Shown here: positions 1 through 7,733 of the stretch, one piece after another
Numbering within the stretch: position 1 is the stretch's first letter
Layout of the letters: each line of letters starts with the position of its first letter
NCBI GenBank assembly: GCA_964499285.1
Contig: CAZCLA010000034.1
Location: 1 to 30,919 of the forward strand
Length of the DNA stretch: 30,919 bases
From: JAGFIY01 sp964499285
GTDB lineage: Bacteria > Bacteroidota > Ignavibacteria > Ignavibacteriales > Melioribacteraceae
Reading direction: 5' to 3'
The notes under the pieces: model-generated
Told to the model about the DNA's origin: nothing
Seen by the model: only the letters and a program-made list of their open reading frames with translations
The model's database searches: none
Made by a program: the position numbers and the translations under genes

Positions 1-212
1 GCAGTGTGAACGACAGCATCAATTCCCTGCATAGCATTTTTAACAACAGATTTATCGCGGATATCACCTTTAATAATCTTTACCTTATCTTTTACATCAG
101 GGTATTCGAAATCAGCAATATCAAGAGAAACAACATCGTGTTTTCGTTTCAATAAGTGACGAATCTCATTGATACCTAAAAATCCGGCACCTCCTGTTAC
201 AAGAACTTGCAT
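1..212 (-). CDS. NAD-dependent epimerase/dehydratase, N-terminal part (runs off left edge)
   Basis: Only the first 70 codons are in the window; the rest of the gene lies beyond position 1. The protein begins MQVLVTGGAGFLG, the Rossmann-fold NAD(P)-binding motif (TGGAGFLG, residues 6-13) of the extended short-chain dehydrogenase family. It continues with an acidic residue after strand 2 (SLDIAD), GDIRD, and DAVVHTA near residues 64-70, all in the usual family order. Relatives interconvert or reduce nucleotide-linked sugars for cell-wall or surface polysaccharide. Which sugar cannot be told from this fragment. The ATG at 212-210 is preceded by a GGAG Shine-Dalgarno and by a well-formed promoter (234-265). 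It is transcribed divergently from the gene at 339. Confidence 0.88.
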   Translation of the reverse strand, partial: MQVLVTGGAGFLGINEIRHLLKRKHDVVSLDIADFEYPDVKDKVKIIKGDIRDKSVVKNAMQGIDAVVHT

Positions 213-233
213 TTTCACTCCAGATAAACTCTG

Positions 234-265
234 CAAAATTATGCAAATGTTTCGACAAGGCAAAA
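234..265 (-). promoter_or_regulatory. Bacteroidota-type promoter for the epimerase gene
   Basis: Read on the minus strand: TTTTG (265-261), a 19-base spacer, then TAATTTTG (241-234), a perfect TAnnTTTG -7 element. The start codon lies about 22 bases downstream. The TTTG/TAnnTTTG consensus is established for the primary sigma factor of Bacteroidota. Its use here is inferred from the match and the position. Confidence 0.6.
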
Positions 266-338
266 GTTAACTTCTGAATTGATGGCAAAGCCGAATAATT
301 TGGTTATTTTTAAACAGTTATTGTATGGGAGGAAGAAA

Positions 339-1214
339 ATGGCTGAAAGATCTTCAAGAATAGCGACTGGATGCGGTATTGGTTGCGGTGTTGTCGCGAT
401 TATCATAATTGTCATTGGGGTGCTTGTTTATAATTACGTGAAAGATACGGTTCAAAATGTGGAGCAGATTGAAGCAATTTCAAAAACACTCACGGATAAG
501 TTTGGAAGGGAAGAGGATTTTGTTCCTACTTTTGAACAGCCCAAATTTGAAGAAAGATTAAATCTTTTTTTAAATCTAAGAGATACTCTAAATGTTAGAA
601 GCACAAAATTTTATGCGAATTTTACTGAACTTGTCGATACTATTTCGGGTGAAAAGAAGGATAAAAATTTCTGGGAATCTATAGGACTCATCAATACAGG
701 AATAAGTGTTGTACCCGAAATGATAAAGTATTATTCGAACAGAAACACGCTTCTGCTTGATTACGGCATGAGTCTCGGAGAATATTACTTCTACTACATA
801 ATCTCATATTTTTCTTACTTAAAAAAATCACCTGGAGACGGACCGCCGGTCAAAATTTTTGAAGACGATCATTCAAAACAAGAGGGAGTAACTATCGACT
901 TAGAAGTAAAGGATGAAAAGGCAGAAGACGTAATTGCAATTAGGAATTTTGAAATGACTCAAAAAGTAAATTACCTGTTCAAACATTTTTTAATTAATTA
1001 TGCCGAGTCGTCTAAAGAATCTGAATTAAATCAACTTGTTACGTCAGAAATTGATCTACTTAATAATGATCGAACAAGAATCCCTTGGGAGGACGGACTT
1101 CCTGAAACATTACTTTCAACTTTCGAAGTAGTGAAGGAAAAAATTGAATCTACTTATGTCGCAGTAGTTAACCCTATCGAGTTGAATTCAATAACTCAAA
1201 AATTGCACAAATAA
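339..1214 (+). CDS. Membrane-anchored protein of unknown function
   Basis: A 291-residue protein I do not recognise. It has a short basic N-terminus (MAERSSR), a Gly/Cys-rich turn (ATGCGIGCG) and one strongly hydrophobic segment at about residues 14-31, so it is probably anchored in the inner membrane with the remainder outside the cytoplasm. The rest is charged and mixed, with aromatic-rich stretches around YYFYYIISYFSY and no known catalytic motif. The ATG at 339 was chosen because GGGAGG lies just upstream; a TTG at 279 in the same frame would give 20 more residues but has no ribosome-binding site. The stop is one base before the GTG/ATG of the next gene, so the two are probably co-translated. 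Confidence 0.7.
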   Translation: MAERSSRIATGCGIGCGVVAIIIIVIGVLVYNYVKDTVQNVEQIEAISKTLTDKFGREEDFVPTFEQPKFEERLNLFLNLRDTLNVRSTKFYANFTELVDTISGEKKDKNFWESIGLINTGISVVPEMIKYYSNRNTLLLDYGMSLGEYYFYYIISYFSYLKKSPGDGPPVKIFEDDHSKQEGVTIDLEVKDEKAEDVIAIRNFEMTQKVNYLFKHFLINYAESSKESELNQLVTSEIDLLNNDRTRIPWEDGLPETLLSTFEVVKEKIESTYVAVVNPIELNSITQKLHK

Positions 1215-1218
1215 AGTG

Positions 1219-2274
1219 ATGAGAAAATTTCGATCAATTACTATTATTCTAATTCTATTTGAATTCGGAAATTTATTTGCAAGCGGTGGGAAAATAACTG
1301 GTAAAGTTATAGACCAAGAATCCGGGGAAGGGTTGCCGAATGTAAATATTTTTATTTCGGGAACTACCTGGGGAACTACAAGTGGATTGGATGGAACATT
1401 TTCATTAAAAAATATTAAGAATGGTCAACATGAATTAGTTGCTTCAATGATTGGATATGAAAGTTTTCAAAAAATGATAAACTTTAAAGATGATACGCCA
1501 ATTGAGTTGAATATTGAATTGCGAGTAAAAATATACAGAGTTGATCAAATTGAAGTTAAATCCACTGCGCCAGGTGAATGGCAATCCGATTTTAAAAAAT
1601 TTAAACGTTATTTTCTTGGAAGATCAAAGTTCGCTGATGAATGTAGAATTGAAGATGTTCAATATTTTGAATTTTCTAAACCTAAACCGCATATATTAGT
1701 TGCAAGTGTAGACCGTCCATTTAGAATTATAAACAATGCATTGGGGTATGAACTAATTTGCGAATTAAAAGAATTTACTTTTAATGATGTTGAACAAAGA
1801 GTAAGATACCTTCTGCTTCCAAGATTTATTGAATTGACTGCCGAAAATGAGAATATTGAAGAAGAATGGTGCAAGAATAGAGTAAAAGCTTTTGAAGGTT
1901 CGCTCGATCATTTTCTACAATCCTTGGTAAAAGGAAATTTTGGACAGGAAGGATACGAGATTGAAACTAGCAGGATTGCCTCTCAATCAGGGTTTGAAGG
2001 TTATAGAAATCCGGTCTTTGCAGCAGATTCAATTCTTTATCTTAACGGAGAAACAAAAAATTATACTCTTCATTTCGACCATTACCTACAAGTGAAAGAT
2101 AATAAAAGAAGAATTGACGGACTTCCAATTTCGTGGATAAAATTATTGTTCGGCGAAGCGGTTTTAGATTCACTTGGGTACGCGAATGAAGTGATGTCGA
2201 TTGAAACTCATGGATATTGGGCATCGAGGGGAGTTGCCGATCTGCTTCCAAAATATTATTCCCCTAATAACTAA
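1219..2274 (+). CDS. Carboxypeptidase-regulatory-like domain protein, exported
   Basis: A protein of about 351 residues with an N-terminal signal peptide (MRKFRSITIILILFEF, cleavage probably near FASGG). A carboxypeptidase-regulatory-like beta-sandwich follows at about residues 25-105, recognised by the run GKVIDQESGEGLPNVNIFI, then GTTSGLDGTFSL and a GYE turn. In Bacteroidota relatives this domain is common at the N-terminus of outer-membrane and periplasmic proteins and is thought to be a structural or docking module. The remaining ~245 residues match nothing I recognise. The start is ATG 1219 or the adjacent GTG 1216; neither has a clear ribosome-binding site, and reinitiation after the stop at 1212-1214 is likely. 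Confidence 0.75.
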   Translation: MRKFRSITIILILFEFGNLFASGGKITGKVIDQESGEGLPNVNIFISGTTWGTTSGLDGTFSLKNIKNGQHELVASMIGYESFQKMINFKDDTPIELNIELRVKIYRVDQIEVKSTAPGEWQSDFKKFKRYFLGRSKFADECRIEDVQYFEFSKPKPHILVASVDRPFRIINNALGYELICELKEFTFNDVEQRVRYLLLPRFIELTAENENIEEEWCKNRVKAFEGSLDHFLQSLVKGNFGQEGYEIETSRIASQSGFEGYRNPVFAADSILYLNGETKNYTLHFDHYLQVKDNKRRIDGLPISWIKLLFGEAVLDSLGYANEVMSIETHGYWASRGVADLLPKYYSPNN

Positions 2275-2306
2275 CTAATTTTTTAGATCGAATTAAGGAT
2301 TTAGTC

Positions 2307-3359
2307 TTGAAAATAATTTCTTTTGTCTCTTCAATATTATTATTGATCTCTGCTTGTTCCAGTAATGTCCCAGAAACAACACATCAAGAACAGAATGCTA
2401 AAGTTCTTTCAGAATCAGTTGTGCATGAATTTAAGTTAACGGGAGAAATAGCATATAGTTCATCTGAACTTTCCGGGTTGGATTGGAGTGGAGATAAATT
2501 ATTTCTGCTGCCGCAATTTCCTTTTGAGATGTCCGCTAACGATGAATATGGCTTTCTATATTTTATCAATAAATCTGATATACTTAATGTGCTTAATAGT
2601 GATGGGAATAATGAATTATCTTATTCTCAGGTAAAACTTTTTGCTAACGGTCTTGAAGAGTTTAACAGTTGGGGCTCCGGGTATGAAGCGATTGCATTTA
2701 AAAATGATAGAGTTTATCTCACAATTGAATCGTTAGAAGGAGGAGAAACTGACGGGTATATTGTAATGGGAAGATATTATGAAGCTGAAAATAAAATTGT
2801 TCTCGATAAATCAACATTAAAAAAGATAGATCAAGAGATCGAAATTTTTAATTTTTCAGACGAGACTTTGCTTATCAATGATGATAAAATAATAAGTATA
2901 TACGAAGCAAATGGGAAAAATGTTAATCCTGCTCCGGTTGCAAATGTACTCGATACGAATTTAAGTGAATTGCAGCATTATAATTTAGAGAACATTGAGT
3001 ACAGAATCACCGATGCCTCGAAAATTGACTCGAATGGTAATTTTTGGGTCATTAACTATTTTTGGCCCGGAGATGAGGAAAAACTCAATACCGCCAGTGA
3101 TATAATAATTAAAAATTACGGAGTGGGACAATCTCACAAAAATTCAGCTTCTGTTGAGAGAATAATTAACCTTCAAATTCTGGATCAAAAAATAGTTTTG
3201 GGAGAAAAAAATCCTGTGTATCTACAATTACAAGCAGACGGAGAAAGCAGAAATTGGGAAGGGCTGGCAAAATTGGATGATCTGGGATTTCTAATGGTAA
3301 CAGACAAATTTCCCAAAACAATTTTAGCTTTCATTCCGTTCCCTGAAGATTATGAATAA
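2307..3359 (+). CDS. Lipoprotein of unknown function, possibly beta-propeller
   Basis: A 350-residue protein with a clear lipoprotein signal: MKIIS, a hydrophobic stretch and the lipobox LISAC, making Cys17 the likely lipidated residue. The mature part has recurring short strands with W, G and D turns (SGLDWSGDKLFLL, GYEAIAFKNDRVYLTIES, NWEGLAKLDDLGFLMVTD). These resemble the esterase-like/phytase-like or SdiA-regulated beta-propeller proteins, but the assignment is tentative and no active site can be assigned. The start is TTG at 2307, supported by AAGGA ending 7 bases upstream and by the signal peptide beginning exactly there. It is the last of three same-strand envelope genes before the ribosomal block. 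Confidence 0.72.
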   Translation: MKIISFVSSILLLISACSSNVPETTHQEQNAKVLSESVVHEFKLTGEIAYSSSELSGLDWSGDKLFLLPQFPFEMSANDEYGFLYFINKSDILNVLNSDGNNELSYSQVKLFANGLEEFNSWGSGYEAIAFKNDRVYLTIESLEGGETDGYIVMGRYYEAENKIVLDKSTLKKIDQEIEIFNFSDETLLINDDKIISIYEANGKNVNPAPVANVLDTNLSELQHYNLENIEYRITDASKIDSNGNFWVINYFWPGDEEKLNTASDIIIKNYGVGQSHKNSASVERIINLQILDQKIVLGEKNPVYLQLQADGESRNWEGLAKLDDLGFLMVTDKFPKTILAFIPFPEDYE

Positions 3360-3369
3360 TACACTAATC

Positions 3370-3400
3370 TTGACATTTCTACTCTAATCCAATATATTTG
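3370..3400 (+). promoter_or_regulatory. Promoter of the ribosomal protein operon
   Basis: TTG (3370-3372, within TTGACA), a 20-base spacer, then TATATTTG (3393-3400), a perfect TAnnTTTG. The same bases can also be read as a classical TTGACA-N17-TATATT promoter, so two sigma specificities would fit. The predicted start near 3406 leaves a leader of roughly 38 bases before rplM. Confidence 0.65.
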
Positions 3401-3444
3401 TTGGCTCTATAAAAAATTTGTCTCGACCTTGGAGGAATTAAACT

Positions 3445-3885
3445 GTGAAGCAGGAAAAATTAACAAAATTTATAAAACCTGAAGATGCCAATAGAAAATG
3501 GTACGTTGTTGATGCTACTGATCAGGTTTTGGGTAGATTAGCTGCAAACGTCGCATCGGTTATCCGTGGTAAGCGTAAGGCTCTATTTACTCCAAATATG
3601 GATGCCGGTGATTTCGTGATTGTTGTAAATGCAGATAAAATTAAGATGACCGGTAAAAGACCGCTGCAAAAATCTTACTTTTCTCATTCCGGCTATCCGG
3701 GTGGTGTTAAAGTTAAATCTTTTGCACAAATGATGGAAAAAAATCCGGAAGCTGTTATCGAAAAAGCAGTGAAGGGAATGCTTCCCAAAAATAGATTAGG
3801 AAGAAAGTTAATTAAAAAATTAAAAGTTTATACCGGCGAAAATCATCCTCATTCAGCTCAACAGCCGGAAACATTAAGTTTTTAA
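3445..3885 (+). CDS. rplM: 50S ribosomal protein L13
   Basis: This 146-residue protein of the large ribosomal subunit has the normal family length. Diagnostic stretches are KWYVVDATDQVLGRLAA near the N-terminus, GDFVIVVNADKI, the KMTGKR turn, and GMLPKNRLGRK before the C-terminal YTGENHPHSAQQP. The start is GTG at 3445, chosen because a strong GGAGG lies at 3431-3435 and the family N-terminus begins here. It is followed 9 bases later by rpsI, the near-universal rplM-rpsI pair, and is preceded by the promoter at 3370-3400. Confidence 0.98.
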   Translation: MKQEKLTKFIKPEDANRKWYVVDATDQVLGRLAANVASVIRGKRKALFTPNMDAGDFVIVVNADKIKMTGKRPLQKSYFSHSGYPGGVKVKSFAQMMEKNPEAVIEKAVKGMLPKNRLGRKLIKKLKVYTGENHPHSAQQPETLSF

Positions 3886-3894
3886 GGGGTTTTG

Positions 3895-4281
3895 ATGGCA
3901 GATAAAATTCATATTGGAAGAAGAAAAAATGCTGTTGCTCGTGTTTATTTAAGAAGCGGCAAGGGAAACGTTTTAGTTAATAAAAGAGAATTCGATAAAT
4001 ACTTTCCTCTTAAAACTCACAGAGATGATGTCATGCTTCCTATGACATTGACAGACACACTCGGTAAATATGATATCTATGCGAATGTTCGCGGCGGTGG
4101 TGTCTCAGGTCAGGCAGAAGCAATCAGACTCGGGATTGCAAGAGCGCTAATTACTATTAACGAAGATTTTAGACCGACTCTTAAATCTGAAGGATTACTT
4201 ACTCGTGATCCTCGAATGGTTGAGCGTAAAAAATACGGACAACCAAAAGCAAGAAAAAGATTTCAATTTTCTAAAAGATAA
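3895..4281 (+). CDS. rpsI: 30S ribosomal protein S9
   Basis: A 128-residue protein of the small subunit. It has the family signature GGGVSGQAEAIRLGIARAL and ends with the conserved RDPRMVERKKYGQPKARKRF and the basic tail QFSKR, which reaches toward the P-site tRNA in known ribosomes. The ATG at 3895 follows an AAGGGG Shine-Dalgarno at 3884-3889. A TTG directly before it (3892) is in frame but unnecessary. It is co-transcribed with rplM; a 100-base gap separates it from rpsB, with no convincing terminator. Confidence 0.98.
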   Translation: MADKIHIGRRKNAVARVYLRSGKGNVLVNKREFDKYFPLKTHRDDVMLPMTLTDTLGKYDIYANVRGGGVSGQAEAIRLGIARALITINEDFRPTLKSEGLLTRDPRMVERKKYGQPKARKRFQFSKR

Positions 4282-4381
4282 ATTATTTAATAAATCATAC
4301 TTTCGGATTTGTCCCCTGTGTCCCACATAAAAAGGGATTAAGGATAAAGTTGAAGAAAGTAGAAGAAAAACAGGAGAAAAC

Positions 4382-5344
4382 ATGTCAAAAGTTGAATTAA
4401 CCCAACTTATCGCCGCCGGAGCACATTTCGGTCACCTTACACGCAGATGGAATCCCAAAATGAAACCGTTTATCTTTATGGAAAGAAACGGTATTCATAT
4501 CATCGATCTTAAAAAAACTCAAGAATCTTTGGAAGTTGCCGCTAATAGATTTAGAGATGTTGTGGCAAGCGGTAAAAAAGTTCTTTTTGTCGGAACGAAA
4601 AAACAAGCAAAGGGAGTAATATCAGACGAAGCAAAACGCTGCGAAATGAACTGGGTCAGCGAAAGATGGCTTGGAGGAATGCTCACAAATTTTGCTACAA
4701 TACGAAAAAGCATCAAAAGATTACAGAATATCGAGAAGATGGAAAGTGATGGTACTTTCGAAAAAATTACCAAGAAAGAGAGACTTCAGCTTTCCCGCGA
4801 ACGAGATAAATTAAGAAAAGTTCTTGATGGCGTTGAATTTTTAAACAAACTTCCGGGCGCTTTGTTCATTGTCGATATAAAGAAAGAATTTATTGCAGTT
4901 AAGGAAGCACATAGATTAAATATTCCGGTTTATGCAATTGTTGATACAAACTGCGATCCGGATTTGGTTGATTACGTAGTTCCCGCAAATGATGATGCGG
5001 TAAGAGCTATCGAGATAATAACCAAAACAATGGCTGATGCTGTAATTGAAGGTTCACAAAAAGCAAAAGAACTTAAAGCACAAGAAGATGCTGAAAGGGA
5101 AAGAAGCAAAAAAGAATCTGAAAGTGAAAATGAAGAAGAAAAGAAATCCGGAAAACCGAAGGTAAGAAGAGTCAAATTTGATCAAAAAGGTGAGAAGCAA
5201 TCAGAGAAAGTTACAAGAAAGAAAAAAACTGAAAAAAATGAAAATGATTCCAAAGAAAATGATGTAGAGGAAACCCAAAATCAAGATAAAGAAAAAAGCA
5301 ATGATGAGGCTTCTCAAACGAAAGAAGAGACGAAAGAAAATTAA
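4382..5344 (+). CDS. rpsB: 30S ribosomal protein S2 with long charged C-terminal tail
   Basis: Residues 1 to about 224 are a complete S2: LIAAGAHFGHLTRRWNPKMK, GTKKQAKGVI, RWLGGMLTNF, PGALFIVDIKKE, and IPVYAIVDTNCDPD through the VPANDDAVRAI helix. After that the protein carries about 95 extra residues, almost entirely Lys, Glu, Asp, Asn, Ser and Gln, with no predicted fold. Typical bacterial S2 is 230-260 residues, so the tail is a real extension. Low-complexity S2 tails are known in some lineages; the function is unknown. ATG 4382 follows AGGAGA. It is linked to tsf by a 23-base gap, the conserved rpsB-tsf arrangement. Confidence 0.97.
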   Translation: MSKVELTQLIAAGAHFGHLTRRWNPKMKPFIFMERNGIHIIDLKKTQESLEVAANRFRDVVASGKKVLFVGTKKQAKGVISDEAKRCEMNWVSERWLGGMLTNFATIRKSIKRLQNIEKMESDGTFEKITKKERLQLSRERDKLRKVLDGVEFLNKLPGALFIVDIKKEFIAVKEAHRLNIPVYAIVDTNCDPDLVDYVVPANDDAVRAIEIITKTMADAVIEGSQKAKELKAQEDAERERSKKESESENEEEKKSGKPKVRRVKFDQKGEKQSEKVTRKKKTEKNENDSKENDVEETQNQDKEKSNDEASQTKEETKEN

Positions 5345-5367
5345 AAATAGAAATAAGGAAAAATTAA

Positions 5368-6237
5368 ATGAGTATTAGTGCATCACAAGTTAAAGAGCTA
5401 AGAGATAAAACCGGCGCGGGAATGATGGACTGTAAAAAAGCGCTTACAGAAGCAAATGGCGATTTCGAGAAAGCCATCGAGATCTTGAGAAAAAAAGGAG
5501 CTTCGGTTGCAGCAAAAAGAGCCGAAAGAACCGCTAATGAAGGAACAATTCTCACTCGGCTTCTTGATGACGGAAAAACTGGTGTTATGGTTGAAGTTAA
5601 CTGTGAAACTGATTTTGTGGCAAATAGTGATGACTTTGTGAAATTTGGAAATATGGTGCTTGATGTTGTTTGTTCACAAAAACCGGCTGATGTCGAAACG
5701 TTGCTTAAGTTGAAAGGAAATGAACTCACAATCCAAGAAGAACTTACAAATCTTATAGGTAAAATTGGTGAGAAATTAGAAATTTCTAGATTTGTAATTG
5801 ATACTCTCGAAAATGGTAAAATAGTTGATTATGTCCACCACGGTTCAAAACTTGGAGTTTTGTTAGCGGCAGATAATGTAGAAACTGAAACCGCCGATAA
5901 AATTGAGCAGATAATGAAGGATATTGCAATGCAGGTAGCAGCAATGAAACCGGGTTATATGTACAGAGAAGAAGTTGCTTCTGAAGAAATCGAAAAAGAA
6001 CTTGATATATACAAAGAATTGGCTAGAAAAGAAGGTAAACCCGAACAAGTGATCGAAAAAATTGCTCAGGGAAAATTGAATAAATTTTACGAAGAAACCT
6101 GTCTCTTTGAACAAGCTTTCGTTAAAGATAACTCAAAATCCGTTGGTGATTTAATAACCAACTTTAACAAGGAAAGCGAAACTCAGGTTAAGCTGAAATT
6201 TTTCCGTCGTTTTCATCTGAGCGACGAGAAAAAGTAA
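5368..6237 (+). CDS. tsf: Elongation factor Ts
   Basis: A 289-residue guanine-nucleotide exchange factor for EF-Tu. The N-terminal UBA-like module reads VKELRDKTGAGMMDCKKAL, and the conserved core includes NCETDFVANSDDFVKF, which contains the TDFVAN contact motif. The length fits the family (280-300). The ATG at 5368 follows AAGGAA at 5355-5360. A strong intrinsic terminator follows within 10 bases of the stop, so most transcripts from the rplM promoter probably end here and pyrH-frr receive only read-through or their own transcription. Confidence 0.98.
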   Translation: MSISASQVKELRDKTGAGMMDCKKALTEANGDFEKAIEILRKKGASVAAKRAERTANEGTILTRLLDDGKTGVMVEVNCETDFVANSDDFVKFGNMVLDVVCSQKPADVETLLKLKGNELTIQEELTNLIGKIGEKLEISRFVIDTLENGKIVDYVHHGSKLGVLLAADNVETETADKIEQIMKDIAMQVAAMKPGYMYREEVASEEIEKELDIYKELARKEGKPEQVIEKIAQGKLNKFYEETCLFEQAFVKDNSKSVGDLITNFNKESETQVKLKFFRRFHLSDEKK

Positions 6238-6245
6238 TTTTTATT

Positions 6246-6279
6246 AAAGGTCTTAATTTTTATTAAGACCTTTTTTTTT
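6246..6279 (+). terminator. Intrinsic terminator after tsf
   Basis: An 11-base-pair perfect stem (AAAGGTCTTAA at 6246-6256 pairing with 6263-6273), a 6-base loop, and an uninterrupted T run to 6279. It lies between tsf and pyrH. Confidence 0.88.
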
Positions 6280-6297
6280 GTTATTTTTAAGGTCAAT

Positions 6298-7023
6298 ATG
6301 AACACACAAACAAAGTATAAACGAATTCTTCTAAAGCTTAGTGGCGAATCTTTGATGGGTAAATCCGATCAAGCCATCGATCCCACTATCCTTGATTTTT
6401 TTACTACAGAAATTAAAAAAATTCATTCCCTCGGTGTTCAAATCGGCATCGTAATTGGAGGGGGTAATATTTATCGTGGACTGAATGCAAGCGATCAGGG
6501 AATTGATAGAGTAACCGGTGATCAGATGGGGATGCTGGCTACAATGATTAATTCGCTGGCACTTCAGAATGCTCTCGAGCATAAAGGTATGTTTACTCGG
6601 CTTACAAGTGCAATTAACATGGAAGCTATTGCTGAACCATATATTCGAAGAAGAGCTATCAGGCATCTCGAAAAAGGAAGAATTGTTATCTTCGGTTCAG
6701 GTACAGGTCATCCTTATTTCAGTACAGATACCGCAGCTTCACTTAGAGCTGTTGAAATAGAAGCCGATGCCATCTTTAAAGGCACCAGAGTCGATGGAAT
6801 TTTTGATTCGGATCCAGAAAAAAATCCAAATGCAAACAGATTCAATGAAATCTCATATTTGGATGTATTACAGAAAAATCTTAGAGTAATGGATTTGACG
6901 GCAATTTCGCTATGTAAAGAAAATAATTTGCCTATAATTGTTTTTAATATGAATACTGTGGATAACCTGTTAAAATTGGTGACTGGGAACAATGTTGGTA
7001 CGGCAGTTGGAAATTTTAAATAA
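6298..7023 (+). CDS. pyrH: UMP kinase
   Basis: A 241-residue amino-acid-kinase-fold enzyme that phosphorylates UMP to UDP in pyrimidine nucleotide synthesis. Motifs seen are RILLKLSGESLMG (phosphate-binding, residues 9-21), the glycine-rich GIVIGGGNIYRG (50-61), TGDQMGMLATMIN, FGSGTGHPYFSTDTAA and KGTRVDGIFDSDP. The length matches the family exactly. ATG 6298 has a modest AAGG upstream. It sits 18 bases after the tsf terminator, and 18 bases separate its stop from the frr start. Confidence 0.98.
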   Translation: MNTQTKYKRILLKLSGESLMGKSDQAIDPTILDFFTTEIKKIHSLGVQIGIVIGGGNIYRGLNASDQGIDRVTGDQMGMLATMINSLALQNALEHKGMFTRLTSAINMEAIAEPYIRRRAIRHLEKGRIVIFGSGTGHPYFSTDTAASLRAVEIEADAIFKGTRVDGIFDSDPEKNPNANRFNEISYLDVLQKNLRVMDLTAISLCKENNLPIIVFNMNTVDNLLKLVTGNNVGTAVGNFK

Positions 7024-7041
7024 ATTTAATTGGAGTTTCAA

Positions 7042-7599
7042 ATGACAAATCCAGCTATTAAAGACGCAAAGTCCAGGATGGACAAATCTATTGAAGCTTT
7101 TCGTCAAGAGATCACAAAAATACGCACCGGAAAAGCAACAACAGCATTGCTAGATGGAATTAGAGTAGATTATTATGGAACGATGTCACCACTGAACCAA
7201 GTTGGCAACGTAAGCGTTTTGGACGCCCATACCTTAAGCATAACTCCTTGGGACAAATCGGTAGTTCAGGCAATCGAGAAAGCAATACAAACAGCAGATT
7301 TGGGTTTGAATCCCATCAGTGACGGCACTAATATTAAAATTCCAATTCCACCTCTGAACGAGGAGAGGAGAATGGAACTAGTTAAATTGGTGAAAAAATT
7401 CGGCGAGGATGCAAAAGTTGCAATTCGAAATGTGAGAAGAGACGCAAATGATCATTTGAAAAAGCAGGAAAAGAACAAAGAATTATCCGAAGATCTAAGA
7501 CATGATGCTGAGCAGGAAGTTCAAAAATTGACCGATGAACACATCACAAGAATTGATGAGATTATCAAGCACAAAGAAACCGAAATAATGGAAGTTTAG
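7042..7599 (+). CDS. frr: Ribosome recycling factor
   Basis: A 185-residue RRF, the normal length. With EF-G it splits post-termination ribosomes. Signature stretches are RMDKSIEAF, KIRTGKATTALLDGIRVDYYG, TPWDKSVVQAIEKAI and, in the C-terminal helix, IRNVRRDAND. ATG 7042 was chosen over an in-frame TTG at 7030 because GGAG (7032-7035) sits at proper distance and the family N-terminus starts at TNPAIKDAK. A terminator follows. Confidence 0.98.
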   Translation: MTNPAIKDAKSRMDKSIEAFRQEITKIRTGKATTALLDGIRVDYYGTMSPLNQVGNVSVLDAHTLSITPWDKSVVQAIEKAIQTADLGLNPISDGTNIKIPIPPLNEERRMELVKLVKKFGEDAKVAIRNVRRDANDHLKKQEKNKELSEDLRHDAEQEVQKLTDEHITRIDEIIKHKETEIMEV

Positions 7600-7620
7600 T
7601 ACTTTTTTAAAAAATAAACG

Positions 7621-7646
7621 AAAGTCCGGTTCATCCGGGCTTTTTT
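7621..7646 (+). terminator. Intrinsic terminator after frr
   Basis: The stem AAAGTCCGG (7621-7629) pairs with CCGGGCTTT (7635-7643) with one G-U pair. The loop is 5 bases and a T run continues to 7646. Confidence 0.85.
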
Positions 7647-7733
7647 GTTTTAAATATTATAGATATTTTTAAGTAGATATATAACTCAAATTATCTATTA
7701 TAAATAGAATAATCGCAAAACAAAGGATAAGCC

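Noticed and set aside
4282..4381. The 100-base rpsI-rpsB gap as an S2-binding autoregulatory leader
   Set aside because: I could not find a stable conserved stem or a recognised leader motif; only short GGG/CCC pairing is possible.
5364..5729. 121-codon open frame antisense to tsf
   Set aside because: It lies entirely opposite a certain gene, has no ribosome-binding site and a low-complexity Ser/Phe/Thr composition, as expected for the complement of a Glu/Lys-rich gene.
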